Below are positions 14,853-22,096 of a stretch of DNA of 22,096 nucleotides, piece by piece; positions within the stretch are counted from its first letter, which is position 1, and the number at the start of each line of letters is the position of its first letter. Source of the DNA: Ch67 sp964491665 (lineage in GTDB: Bacteria; Pseudomonadota; Gammaproteobacteria; Pseudomonadales; Ketobacteraceae); contig CAZBII010000065.1 of assembly GCA_964491665.1 (NCBI GenBank), positions 1 to 22,096 on the forward strand. The letters are read 5' to 3'. A program made the position numbers and the translations under genes. The notes beneath the pieces were generated by a model that saw only the letters and a program-made list of their open reading frames with translations, was not told the origin of the DNA and did no database searches.

Positions 14853-15758
14853 ATGCTGATCCGCAGTCTGCTCACCCAGCTGGCCGTGCCGCCGGCACTG
14901 AATATTGTCCTGCTGCTGCTGGGCCTGCTGCTCATGCGTCGTTACCGGCGGCTGGGGCTGGGCCTCGCCGCTTTCTCCCTGACAGTGCTGGTCCTGCTGT
15001 CGCTGCCCTGGGTGAAGATGCTCATTTTTCAGGGGATCGAAATCCATCCCCCGCTCGATATAGCCCGCCTGTCTTCCCTCGACCCCACCCGCAGTGCCAT
15101 GGTGGTGCTCGGGGGCGGCATGCGCGGTCCGGCGCGGGAGTATGGCCGCTACAACCTGTCCGACAACAGTATGCGGCGCATCCTTTTTGCGGGAGAACTG
15201 GCAACCCGCGCCACGGATACTGGTCATCCCCTGCCGGTGCTGGTCAGCGGCGGTGGTCCGCCGGGTGCGCCCGATACTGAGGCCAGCCTGATGGCGCTGA
15301 TCCTGGACCGCATGGGGCACCCGGTGCGCTGGCAGGAAAACCGCAGCAGGACCACCTGGGAAAACGCCACCCTCAGCGCGCCGCTGCTGCGCCAGGCCGG
15401 CATCGACACCGTTGTGCTGGTCACCGACGCCTGGCACATGCAGCGCGCCGTGAAATGCTTCCAGGCCCAGGGCCTCACTGTCATTCCGGCCCCCACCGCC
15501 TTTCGCGGTTCCGCCTATCCCGACATCCGCGCCTTCGTGCCCGACCGTGAAGCCCTCGCCGATTCCGGTGATGCCATCCGCGAATGGCTGGGCCTGCTCA
15601 CCTACGATCTGTTCTACGCCGGCTTTGCCGCGCCGGAGTCTGCTAGCGGAAAAACGGCCGCTCCTGCGAACGCTGCGCCTGACCCCAGCCCTGTTCCATC
15701 CCGATCAGCACCAGCAGGAAACACAGACCCAGCACCGGCCACCAGCCCCAGCGCATGA
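14853..15758 (+). CDS. DUF218 membrane protein (YdcF/SanA/ElyC superfamily)
   Basis: The product is 301 residues. Two hydrophobic segments at the N-terminus (about residues 13-28 and 35-54) match the two-helix anchor of ElyC-type proteins. The DUF218 domain follows: MVVLGGGM, then LPVLVSGGGPPGAPDTEA, then SRTTWENA (the conserved S-x-T-x-E-N signature) and VVLVTDAWHMQRA with the conserved histidine. ElyC-type members affect peptidoglycan precursor or envelope carrier-lipid metabolism; the biochemical activity here is unproven. The last 38 or so residues are low-complexity Ala/Pro/Ser and lie antisense to the end of lnt, overlapping it by 116 bases. The domain itself ends near LLTYDLFYAGFAA, so this tail looks like an extension. 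The gene is divergent from the Rossmann-fold gene at 14726. Confidence 0.9.
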   Translation: MLIRSLLTQLAVPPALNIVLLLLGLLLMRRYRRLGLGLAAFSLTVLVLLSLPWVKMLIFQGIEIHPPLDIARLSSLDPTRSAMVVLGGGMRGPAREYGRYNLSDNSMRRILFAGELATRATDTGHPLPVLVSGGGPPGAPDTEASLMALILDRMGHPVRWQENRSRTTWENATLSAPLLRQAGIDTVVLVTDAWHMQRAVKCFQAQGLTVIPAPTAFRGSAYPDIRAFVPDREALADSGDAIREWLGLLTYDLFYAGFAAPESASGKTAAPANAAPDPSPVPSRSAPAGNTDPAPATSPSA

Positions 15759-17178
15759 ACGGCGTCTCGCCGCTCACCGGATGGAAACTGCCGCGCAGGA
15801 TACCTTCTTTGAATGACGGTATTTGCGCCGTCACTTTCCCCTGCTGATCGATAATCGCCGTGATGCCGGTATTGGTGCCCCGCAGCAGGTACTTGCCCGT
15901 TTCCAGCGCCCGCATGCGCGCCATCTGGAAATGCTGCAGCGGACCCCAGGAATGGCCGAACCAGGCGTCGTTGCTGATGGTCACCAGAAAATCCCGGCCC
16001 TGCGCCTCGGCGCGCACCAGTTCCGGATACACGATCTCGTAGCAGATATAGGTGGAGAATTTCAGGCCCTTGGCCTCCAGCGCCGGCTGGTTGTCGCCGC
16101 CACGGGTGAAGCTGGACATGGGCAGGTTGAAGAAGGGAATCAGGCCGCGAATGACGGCTTCCAGCGGCACGTATTCGCCGAACGGCACCAGCTTCTGCTT
16201 GTGATACAGGCCGTCGCCGTCGCCGATCACGAACGCCGAGTTGTAATAGGTGTCGCGGCCCTCGATGCGCTCCCAGAACGGCACGCCGCTGACGATGGCC
16301 ACGTTTTTCTCCCGCGCCCGCACGTCGAGATTGGTGATGAACTGGACGGCCTCATGGTGGAACACCGGATAGGCCGCTTCCGGCCACAGGACGATGTCGG
16401 CGTCCCAGGACTGCTCGGTGAGATTCTTGTAGGTCAGCAGGATGAAATCGCGGTAGGCCGGGTCCCACTTGCGCTCCTGGGCTACATTGCCCTGCAGCAG
16501 TGCCACTTTCAGCGTCTGGTCGGTTTTCACCTGCGTCCACTGCAGCTGGCCCAGCGCAAACACGGCGCCCCACAGCGCCAGCAGCGCCACCAGCGTGCGG
16601 CCGCGCTGGAAGTTGTAACGCTGCACCAGCTGCCGCAGCAGCACCGCCGTCAGCGCCACCACGAAACTGATGCCCAGCACACCCGTCACCGGGCCCAGCG
16701 GCGCCAGCGGCGTGTCGATGAAGCCATAGCCGGCCCACAGCCAGGGAAAGCCGCTCATGAACCAGGTCTTGCTCCACTCGGCCAGCACCCAGACCGCCGG
16801 GAAGGTGAGCAGGGCAGTGCGGTCCAGATTGAAGCGGCGATAGAACCAGAACGGAATGGCAAAGAAGATCAGTGCCAGAAACGCCACGAACAGGCTGGTG
16901 GCCACCACGGACAGCCACAGGGGCGTATGGCCGAAATAGTGGATCGACACATACACCCAGGACACGCCGACGCCGTTGAAGCCGACGCCGTACCACCAGG
17001 CGCGCCAGAATGCCTGCCGGGGCTGCAGGCCCTCCAGCAGCCATACCAGCACGGCCAGCGACAGCGGAATCACAGGCCACCAGTCCAGCGGCGCCAGTCC
17101 CAGCGGGAAAACGGCACCTGCGAGCAGGGCCAGCAGGTGGCCCTTGCCACCTGCAGTCGGGGAACGATTGAAACTCAT
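15643..17178 (-). CDS. lnt: Apolipoprotein N-acyltransferase
   Basis: The product is 511 residues, normal for the family. Lnt adds the third acyl chain to the N-terminal cysteine of lipoproteins in the inner membrane, using phospholipid as donor, which prepares them for Lol export (LptE above would be a client). The N-terminal half has about six membrane helices, starting LLALLAGAVFPLGLAPLDWW. The C-terminal half is a nitrilase-like domain with the Glu-Lys-Cys triad: Glu267 in LWPEAAYP, the lysine in HKQKLVPFGEYVP (Lys327 or Lys329) and Cys379 in TYICYEIVYPE. A last membrane helix (WWPVLGLCFLLVLIGM) follows. The ATG at 17178 has no clear ribosome-binding site. It follows corC by 35 bases that contain a small direct repeat. 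Its 3' end overlaps the convergent DUF218 gene by 116 bases. Confidence 0.97.
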   Translation of the reverse strand: MSFNRSPTAGGKGHLLALLAGAVFPLGLAPLDWWPVIPLSLAVLVWLLEGLQPRQAFWRAWWYGVGFNGVGVSWVYVSIHYFGHTPLWLSVVATSLFVAFLALIFFAIPFWFYRRFNLDRTALLTFPAVWVLAEWSKTWFMSGFPWLWAGYGFIDTPLAPLGPVTGVLGISFVVALTAVLLRQLVQRYNFQRGRTLVALLALWGAVFALGQLQWTQVKTDQTLKVALLQGNVAQERKWDPAYRDFILLTYKNLTEQSWDADIVLWPEAAYPVFHHEAVQFITNLDVRAREKNVAIVSGVPFWERIEGRDTYYNSAFVIGDGDGLYHKQKLVPFGEYVPLEAVIRGLIPFFNLPMSSFTRGGDNQPALEAKGLKFSTYICYEIVYPELVRAEAQGRDFLVTISNDAWFGHSWGPLQHFQMARMRALETGKYLLRGTNTGITAIIDQQGKVTAQIPSFKEGILRGSFHPVSGETPFMRWGWWPVLGLCFLLVLIGMEQGWGQAQRSQERPFFR

Positions 17179-17194
17179 GGGTTGGTTACTGCTA

Positions 17195-17218
17195 GGGTCT
17201 TAGTCCAGGGGTCTTAGT
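17195..17218. repeat. Short direct repeat in the corC-lnt spacer
   Basis: The ten bases GGGTCTTAGT occur twice, at 17195-17204 and 17209-17218, four bases apart. The second copy contains the corC stop codon (TAA on the minus strand). It looks like a 14-base tandem duplication at the 3' end of corC. No function is evident. Confidence 0.6.
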
Positions 17219-18059
17219 GTTGGAGCGGGCTCACTTTCAGCAGACGGATGGCCCGGTTGTCAGCATTCAGGATGGTGAAATTGTACTTGCCGATGGTGAC
17301 GGTTTCATCCCGTTTCGGCAGCCGGCCGAACTGGCTCAGCACAATACCGCCGATGGTGTCGAATTCGTCCTCGCTGAAGGTGGTGCCGAAATGCTCGTTG
17401 AACTCGTCCACCGGGGTCACGGCCTTCACCACGAACTCGTTGCCCTTGCCCTGCTTGATCAGGTAGTCGTCGTCGAAATCGTGCTCGTCGTCGATCTCGC
17501 CCACGATCTGTTCCAGCACGTCCTCAATCGTCACCAGACCGGACATCTTGCCGTACTCATTCACCACGATGGCCATGTGGGTGCGGCTCTGGCGGAACTC
17601 CCGCAGCAGTACGTTCAGGCGCTTGCTCTCGGGCACGAAGATGGCGGGGCGGATCATGTCCTTCAGCGGCGTCCTGTCCAGCCGGTTGCGGAACACCAGA
17701 TCCAGCAGGTCCTTGGCCAGCAGGATGCCGATGATGTCTTCCGGCGAGTCGCTGTACACGGGAAAGCGCGAGTGGGCGGATTCGATGATGGGGGGCAGGT
17801 ATTCTTCGGGTCGGGCGGTGGCGGACAGCACCACGCACTGCGACCGTGGCACCATGATCTCCCGCACCTGCATGTCGGACACCTGCAGCGCGCCCTGGAA
17901 GATACCCAGGGCCTCGGCGTCGATCAGCCCGGTGTGGTGGGCGTTGGTCAGGATTTCCAGAACTTCGGCCTGGGTTTGCGGCTCACCGGAAAGAAAGTTG
18001 GCAATGCGGTCCAGAAAGGTGCGGCCAGGTGAGCCGTTCCGACTGTGGTCGTCGTTCAT
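17214..18059 (-). CDS. corC: CorC/YbeX-type CBS-domain protein
   Basis: The product is 281 residues from the ATG at 18059 (MNDDHSRNGS...), which matches where E. coli CorC begins. The open frame reaches a TTG at 18092, but the extra residues are unlike the family. E. coli CorC (YbeX) was linked to magnesium and cobalt efflux and more recently to ribosome and rRNA metabolism, in keeping with its ybeY neighbour. The sequence shows the leader LDRIANFLSGEPQTQAEVLEIL, the first CBS domain starting at VREIMVPRSQCVVL, the second ending in VVNEYGKMSGLVTIEDVLEQ, then the acidic linker VGEIDDEHDFDDD and the CorC-HlyC domain (FGTTFSEDEFDTIGGIVLSQ, GRLPKRDE). There are no membrane helices, so it is cytosolic. 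It lies 53 bases after ybeY and before lnt. Confidence 0.94.
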   Translation of the reverse strand: MNDDHSRNGSPGRTFLDRIANFLSGEPQTQAEVLEILTNAHHTGLIDAEALGIFQGALQVSDMQVREIMVPRSQCVVLSATARPEEYLPPIIESAHSRFPVYSDSPEDIIGILLAKDLLDLVFRNRLDRTPLKDMIRPAIFVPESKRLNVLLREFRQSRTHMAIVVNEYGKMSGLVTIEDVLEQIVGEIDDEHDFDDDYLIKQGKGNEFVVKAVTPVDEFNEHFGTTFSEDEFDTIGGIVLSQFGRLPKRDETVTIGKYNFTILNADNRAIRLLKVSPLQH

Positions 18060-18112
18060 GATGACGAATGTCACTCCGTGCTGGTTAACCAAAGGCGCCG
18101 GCGGTTGGTATG

Positions 18113-18604
18113 TCAGTCGATGACATACGGATCGGCAAATCCCAGTTCCTGCAGGATCTGCGTTTCCAGCGCTTCCATTTCGGTGGCTTCATCCGCTTCG
18201 ATATGATCGAACCCCAGCAGATGCAGCGTGCCGTGTACCACCATGTGCGCCCAGTGGGCGGTGGCGGTCTTGTTCTGTTCTTGCGATTCCTGTGCCACCA
18301 CCGGTGCACAAATGACCAGATCCCCCAGCAGACCCAGTTCCACATCATCCGGCACTTCAAACGGAAACGACAGCACGTTGGTGGGCTTGTCCTTGCCGCG
18401 ATAGGTGTGGTTCAGGTCGCGGCTTTCGGCGGCGTCCACCACCCGGATGGTCATTTCGGTGGGCATGCCCGCCGGAGGTTTGAAACCAGCGCGCTGCAGG
18501 GCCGCCTGCGCCCACTGGTTGAACTGCGCTGCCGACGGCAGACCGGCGGCGTCACAGGCTATCTGCAGATCCAGTTCCAGGTCCACCGGCGTGTGCGCGG
18601 TCAT
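18113..18604 (-). CDS. ybeY: Endoribonuclease / rRNA maturation factor YbeY
   Basis: The product is 163 residues. YbeY is a single-strand metal-dependent endoribonuclease required for 16S rRNA 3'-end maturation and ribosome quality control. The metal site is intact: VHGTLHLLGFDH places His124, His128 and His134 in the H-x3-H-x5-H pattern. The upstream family motif YRGKDKPTNVLSFPFE and LGDLVIC are also present. The ATG at 18604 overlaps the phoH stop as ATGA, so the two are translationally coupled. The phoH-ybeY-corC-lnt order is strongly conserved in gammaproteobacteria. Confidence 0.97.
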   Translation of the reverse strand: MTAHTPVDLELDLQIACDAAGLPSAAQFNQWAQAALQRAGFKPPAGMPTEMTIRVVDAAESRDLNHTYRGKDKPTNVLSFPFEVPDDVELGLLGDLVICAPVVAQESQEQNKTATAHWAHMVVHGTLHLLGFDHIEADEATEMEALETQILQELGFADPYVID

Positions 18605-19707
18605 TGGGCGGGGGAATCCGGTGCCGGGCGCGCCTCGGCGCCGGACTGGTCCCGCTGCCGGTATTCGCGCTCGCGTTGTTCGCGTTTTTCCTGGCGCTCT
18701 TTTTCTTCGGCGGTTTCAAAGTGGTCGTAGGCCTCGACGATGCGCTGCACCAGGGTGTGGCGCACCACGTCCTTCGAGTCGAAAAAGGTGAAGCCGATGT
18801 CGTCGATGCCGTCCAGCACCTGCATGGCGTGCTTGAGCCCCGAGGTGGTGCCGCGCGGCAGGTCGATCTGGGTGTAGTCGCCGGTGATGACGGCCTTGGA
18901 GCCGAAACCGATCCGGGTCAGGAACATCTTCATCTGTTCCTTGGTGGTGTTCTGGCTCTCGTCCAGGATGATGAAGGAGTTGTTCAGGGTGCGGCCGCGC
19001 ATGTAGGCGAGCGGCGCCACTTCGATCACCTGACGGTCGATGTACTTGGCCACGCGCTCGAAGCCGAGCATTTCGTAGAGGGCGTCGTACAGCGGGCGCA
19101 GGTAGGGATTGATCTTCTCTGCCAGGTCACCGGGCAGGAAGCCCAGTTTCTCGCCGGCTTCCACCGCCGGACGCACCAGCAGGATGCGCCGTACCTTCTC
19201 GGCTTCCAGTGCTTCCACCGCGCAGGCCACGGCCAGATAGGTCTTGCCGGTGCCCGCCGGGCCGATGCCGAAATTGATGTCGTGGCGGAAGATCTTGCGC
19301 ACGTAATCCTTCTGGTTCTCGCCGCGCGGCTTGATGGCGCCCTTGCGGGTGCGCACGCTCAGTTCGCCGGACTCCGGATCTTCCTGCAGATTGCTGTGGT
19401 GCGACACGGTGAAACCGTTCTGGCCAGCATCCATCAGGCACTCGCTCAGCTGCAGGTGCACCTGGTCGGGGGTGAGATCGCGGTTCGAGAAGGTTTCTTT
19501 ATAAAGCAGGTCCAGCACGTTGCTGGCGGTGGCGACCTGGTCCGGATGGCCGGTCAGCTGGAAGGCGTTGCCGCGGTTCTTGATCTGGACGTCGAGGCGT
19601 TCTTCGATCTGGCGGATGTGTTCGTCGAACTGGCCGCAGAGTTTGGCAAGGCGGCGGGAGTCGGCGGGTTCAAGTTTGAGCTGCTGGGTAGTTACGATCT
19701 GGTTCAA
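18601..19707 (-). CDS. ybeZ: PhoH-like ATPase (YbeZ)
   Basis: The product is 368 residues if it starts at the TTG at 19705-19707 (LNQIVTTQQLKLEPAD...). The frame stays open to another TTG at 19767, adding 20 residues. I prefer the inner start because related proteins begin close to this point and GCAGG lies just upstream; neither site is ideal. YbeZ/PhoH is a P-loop ATPase that interacts with YbeY and is thought to act in RNA processing. The sequence shows an N-terminal KH-like region (LCGQFDEHIRQIEERLDVQI), Walker A GPAGTGKT (about residues 149-156), the AYMRGRTLNNSFIILDE Walker B segment, and QMKMFLTRIGFGSKAVITGD. The C-terminus is a charged Glu/Arg-rich tail of about 40 residues. It is the first gene of the phoH-ybeY-corC-lnt operon, so its promoter should be near 19710-19830; TATATC (minus strand, around 19750) is a weak candidate. 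Confidence 0.93.
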   Translation of the reverse strand: MNQIVTTQQLKLEPADSRRLAKLCGQFDEHIRQIEERLDVQIKNRGNAFQLTGHPDQVATASNVLDLLYKETFSNRDLTPDQVHLQLSECLMDAGQNGFTVSHHSNLQEDPESGELSVRTRKGAIKPRGENQKDYVRKIFRHDINFGIGPAGTGKTYLAVACAVEALEAEKVRRILLVRPAVEAGEKLGFLPGDLAEKINPYLRPLYDALYEMLGFERVAKYIDRQVIEVAPLAYMRGRTLNNSFIILDESQNTTKEQMKMFLTRIGFGSKAVITGDYTQIDLPRGTTSGLKHAMQVLDGIDDIGFTFFDSKDVVRHTLVQRIVEAYDHFETAEEKERQEKREQREREYRQRDQSGAEARPAPDSPAQ

Positions 19708-20366
19708 GCGGCCTGCGGTATACGCCCTGCTGTGGATGTGGTTGGGGCTAGGATATACCGGATGCAACGGGCAGGAAAAGCCGGAATTCGGGCGGTCACG
19801 GGAGGGGGGCGGCGTACCGCAGTGTCGGCTGTTTTTACGCCAGGTGACCGGTCAGACAGGAATGACAGGAGTTTTCTGTCGAGCAGATTTACAGCAGTTC
19901 CTGCGCTGCGACCTTTTCAAATGAAATTGCCTTTTTAAATCAAGCAATTGGCAAGTTGGCATGCTGTCTGCTTTGTTGCCCGCGAGCAGTTTTCCGATCC
20001 GGCTCCCGCGCGTCCGAATTCATGGGGGAAAGTCGACGGAACCCGATCCTGGGGCAGTATCAGTCTGTGGTGCGCCGCTTTGGCGCCCCGGGCTGCGGGT
20101 TTCGCATCTGCCGGGTTGCCCATGGCGCCCGGCTGCGCTGTAGCGTCGCCATCGCGACGGGATAGGCCGATCGGAAAGGGAAGAAGCGGCTGCGCGGAGG
20201 CACAGGTTGTGGGTGTCGTTAGCGCGGTGTCCGGTGCCGGTAGTTCCGCCAGCCGCTGTCGACCTGTTCGCTGTTCACATCCTTTTCCTGCCGCATATCC
20301 CAATCGTTACCCCTTTTCCTTCCTGATCAGTATCATGCCCGCAGTGTTTTGCTGTGAGGTTCTGCC
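19708..20366. other. About 660-base stretch with no credible gene
   Basis: Open frames here (for example 19935-20303 on the minus strand) have no ribosome-binding site, no recognisable motif and compositionally odd translations, so I leave them out. What can be seen: a short AT-rich island at 19915-19965 that includes TTTCA-AA-TGAAA; a hairpin CGTCGC-CATC-GCGACG (20144-20159); and a near-identical GC-rich direct repeat (20082-20097 and 20124-20137, GGCGCCC then GGCTGCG). The left end should hold the phoH promoter and the right end that of the EamA gene. No tRNA or known structured RNA was recognised. The region may carry a small RNA or be the scar of an insertion. Confidence 0.6.
20307..20336 (+). 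promoter_or_regulatory. Possible promoter of the EamA transporter gene
   Basis: TATCAT (20331-20336) matches five of six bases of the -10 consensus. TTACCC (20307-20312) is a weak -35 with an 18-base spacer. The transcript would start about 25 bases ahead of the GTG start at 20367, leaving room for the ribosome-binding site GAGGT (20355-20359). Confidence 0.35.
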
Positions 20367-21236
20367 GTGCCGATTGCCGTGCTGTTCTGTTCGTCCATTC
20401 TGTGGGGCCTGACCTGGCTGCCGCTGAAGTACCTGCACGCGCAGGGGGTGGAAATCCTGATCCTGCTGACGGTGAGTTGCGGCGTGGTGGGGCTGCTGGG
20501 GTTGCCGGTGCTGTGGTCGCAGCGGGCGGAGTGCAGGCGGTATCCAGGCGTGCTGCTGCTGGTGCTGGCGCTGGGCGGATTCGCCAGTCTGGCCTTCAAC
20601 TGTGCGCTGATGTATGGCGATGTGGTGCGGGTGATGGTGCTGTTCTATCTGGTGCCGCTGTGGAGTGCGGTGGGCGGGCGGCTGGTGCTGGGGGAACTGA
20701 TCGACCGGCAGCGGCTGGCCAGTGTCGCGCTGGCGCTGGGCGGCGTCTGGCTGATTCTGGGGGGCTGGAAAATCCTCGATGAAGCGCTGGTCTGGCAGGA
20801 CTGGCTGGCGCTGGCTTCCGGCTTTGCCTTTGCCATGAACAATCTGGTGTTCCGCGCGACGCCGGCGGTGCCGCTGGCCAGCAAGATCGTGATGATGTTC
20901 TGGGGCTGCAGTCTGCTGGGGCTGGCTCTGCTGCTGGCCGGCATCGAAAGCGTGCCGACCCTGGCGCCGCTGAACTGGTTGTGGATTCTGCTGATGGGGC
21001 TGGTGTGGTACATGGCCGCCACGGTGGGGTCGCAGTGGGCGGTGACCCGGCTGCAGGCGGGGCAGGCCGGCGTCATCATGGTGATGGAGCTGATTGCCGC
21101 CGTGCTGTCCGCAGTGCTGCTGGGGGAATCCGTGCTGACGCCGCTGAATGCCGCCGGCGTGGGCTGTGTGCTGGTGGCGTCGGTGCTGGAGGCGTGGCGC
21201 TCAGCCGACGATGGCCACCAGCGTGCCGCGCAGTGA
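20367..21236 (+). CDS. EamA/DMT-superfamily transporter
   Basis: The product is 289 residues and starts with GTG at 20367, seven bases after GAGGT. It is an inner membrane protein of the drug/metabolite transporter superfamily with about ten hydrophobic helices in two EamA repeats (about residues 1-135 and 145-275). Family features visible are the opening SSILWGLTWLPLKYL, the end of the first repeat LVPLWSAVGGRLVLGELIDRQRLASVALALGGVWLI, and the matching end of the second repeat VIMVMELIAAVLSAVLLGESVL followed by a last helix. The substrate cannot be told from sequence; relatives export amino acids, purines or other metabolites. It runs opposite to its neighbours and its last 36 bases overlap the convergent miaB 3' end. 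It interrupts the usual miaB-phoH pair, which suggests later insertion. Confidence 0.92.
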   Translation: MPIAVLFCSSILWGLTWLPLKYLHAQGVEILILLTVSCGVVGLLGLPVLWSQRAECRRYPGVLLLVLALGGFASLAFNCALMYGDVVRVMVLFYLVPLWSAVGGRLVLGELIDRQRLASVALALGGVWLILGGWKILDEALVWQDWLALASGFAFAMNNLVFRATPAVPLASKIVMMFWGCSLLGLALLLAGIESVPTLAPLNWLWILLMGLVWYMAATVGSQWAVTRLQAGQAGVIMVMELIAAVLSAVLLGESVLTPLNAAGVGCVLVASVLEAWRSADDGHQRAAQ

Positions 21237-22096
21237 GTTGGGCAGGGCGTCCTCGATCATCACATCCACGAACTGGCCCACCAGATCGTCGTCGTGGTGA
21301 TGGAAATTCACCACCCGGTTGTTCTCGGTGCGCCCCTGCAGCTGGCCGGGATCTTTTTTGGAAATGCCATCCACCAGAATGCGCTGCACCGTGCCCACCA
21401 TGCGCCGGCTGATGCCCTGCGCGTTCTGGATGATGCGATGCTGCAGCAGCGACAGGCGGCGCTTTTTCTCCACCTCCGGCGTGTCATCCGCCAGCTCTGC
21501 CGCCGGTGTGCCGGGGCGCGGGCTGTAGACAAAACTGAAACTGCTGTCGAAACCGATCTCGTCGATCAGATGCATGGTGGCGAGAAAATCTTCTTCGGTT
21601 TCGCCGGGGAAGCCCACGATGAAATCCGATGACAGGGAAATGTCCGGACGGGCCTGCTGCAGCTTGCGGATGCGGGCAATGTAGTCGGCGATGCTGTGAT
21701 TGCGCTTCATCAGCGACAGGATGCGGTCGGAACCGCTCTGCACCGGCAGGTGCACATGGCTGACCAGCTTGGGCTCGCGGGCAAAGGCAGCAATCAGTGC
21801 GTCGGAAAATTCCAGCGGATGACTGGTGGTGAAACGGATGCGGTCGATGCCGGGAATGCGGGCGGTGTGCTCGATCAGTTCAGCAAAATCCACGATGTCG
21901 CCGTCGGCGTTTTCACCGCGGTAGCCATTCACGTTCTGGCCCAGCAGCGTCACTTCACGCACACCCAGGCCCGCCAGATGCTGCAGTTCCTTCATTACGT
22001 CTTCGAAGCGGCGGATGACTTCCTCACCACGGGTGTAGGGCACCACGCAGCCCGTGCAGTCCTTGCTGCAGCCTTCCATGATGGAGACAAAGGCCT
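21201..22096 (-). CDS. miaB: tRNA-2-methylthio-N6-dimethylallyladenosine synthase, C-terminal part
   Basis: The gene enters from the right edge; the frame is open to base 22096 and the N-terminal UPF0004 domain is outside the window. MiaB is a radical-SAM methylthiotransferase that adds the 2-methylthio group to i6A37 in tRNAs reading UNN codons. The radical-SAM cluster motif CSKDCTGC (C-x3-C-x2-C) with CVVPYTRGEE is seen close to the edge (about 22046-22070), followed by VREVTLLGQNVNGYRG, IDRIRFTTSHP, HVHLPVQSGSDRIL, DFIVGFPGETEEDF and FVYSPRPGTPAA. The C-terminal TRAM RNA-binding domain runs from about VGTVQRILVDG to LRGTLVAIVG. The motifs separate it from RimO, which lacks this NVNGYRG form. 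It ends convergent to the EamA gene with a 36-base overlap. Confidence 0.97.
   Translation of the reverse strand, partial: AFVSIMEGCSKDCTGCVVPYTRGEEVIRRFEDVMKELQHLAGLGVREVTLLGQNVNGYRGENADGDIVDFAELIEHTARIPGIDRIRFTTSHPLEFSDALIAAFAREPKLVSHVHLPVQSGSDRILSLMKRNHSIADYIARIRKLQQARPDISLSSDFIVGFPGETEEDFLATMHLIDEIGFDSSFSFVYSPRPGTPAAELADDTPEVEKKRRLSLLQHRIIQNAQGISRRMVGTVQRILVDGISKKDPGQLQGRTENNRVVNFHHHDDDLVGQFVDVMIEDALPNSLRGTLVAIVG

Noticed and set aside
15823..17217. A 464-residue plus-strand frame antisense to lnt
   Set aside because: Shadow of lnt; Arg/His/Gln-rich translation unlike a folded protein.
18604..19938. A 444-residue plus-strand frame antisense to phoH
   Set aside because: Shadow of phoH with no conserved domain and no start signals.
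19935..20303. A 122-residue minus-strand frame in the non-coding stretch
   Set aside because: No ribosome-binding site, no motif, and a composition typical of translated non-coding DNA; the overlapping plus-strand frame 19948-20412 is equally unconvincing.
19708..20366. A tRNA, SRP RNA or tmRNA in the long spacer
   Set aside because: No T-loop consensus, cloverleaf or SRP signature could be found by eye; a covariance-model search would be needed to exclude other RNA families.
1..22096. Defence island, prophage, CRISPR or insertion sequence
   Set aside because: No transposase, integrase, nuclease-helicase pair, toxin-antitoxin pair or regularly spaced repeats were seen; the content is mainly conserved housekeeping genes.

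Overview
The window is a GC-rich stretch of gammaproteobacterial chromosome made mostly of conserved housekeeping genes, packed with short or negative spacers. The gene set (pnp; leuS-lptE-holA; miaB...phoH-ybeY-corC-lnt; a haem-motif fatty acid cis/trans isomerase; YajL) and the protein sequences suggest an aerobic Pseudomonadales/Oceanospirillales-type organism (Pseudomonas, Marinobacter or Alcanivorax-like). The genus cannot be fixed from the sequence alone. No transposase, integrase, phage gene, CRISPR array, tRNA or rRNA was seen.

Layout. 1-1620 (+): the 3' end of pnp with a very strong terminator, then a single-gene unit for an exported START-domain protein, closed by its own terminator. 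1662-5029 (-): an apparent operon transcribed from the TetR gene into cti (stop and start overlap as GTGA) and then a small exported protein of unknown function. 5189-8818 (+): a divergently transcribed 1209-residue MASE1-PAS-GAF-PAS-GGDEF-EAL membrane sensor for cyclic-di-GMP. 8843-13574 (-): leuS-lptE-holA-yajL, a tightly spaced operon (tRNA charging, LPS export, replication clamp loader, protein quality control). 13665-14726 (-): an unusual Rossmann-fold protein that I judge to be a remote relative of long-chain acyl-ACP reductases, preceded by a leader with two hairpins. 14853-15758 (+): a divergent YdcF/ElyC-type (DUF218) membrane protein whose 3' end overlaps the convergent lnt gene by 116 bases. 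15643-19707 (-): phoH-ybeY-corC-lnt, the conserved RNA-processing, ribosome-maturation and lipoprotein-acylation cluster. 19708-20366: about 660 bases without a credible gene. 20367-21236 (+): an EamA-type transporter that sits between phoH and miaB, which are usually adjacent. 21201-22096 (-): miaB, running off the right edge.

Envelope and lipid functions recur: Cti (unsaturated fatty acid isomerisation), LptE (LPS export), Lnt (lipoprotein N-acylation), the DUF218 protein (envelope biogenesis class), the START protein (lipid-binding fold) and the possible fatty acyl reductase. No clear new multigene defence or mobile system is present. The most unusual items are the acyl-ACP-reductase-like gene with its structured leader, the antisense overlap at the lnt 3' end, the TetR-cti-small exported protein operon, and the interruption of the miaB-phoH neighbourhood.
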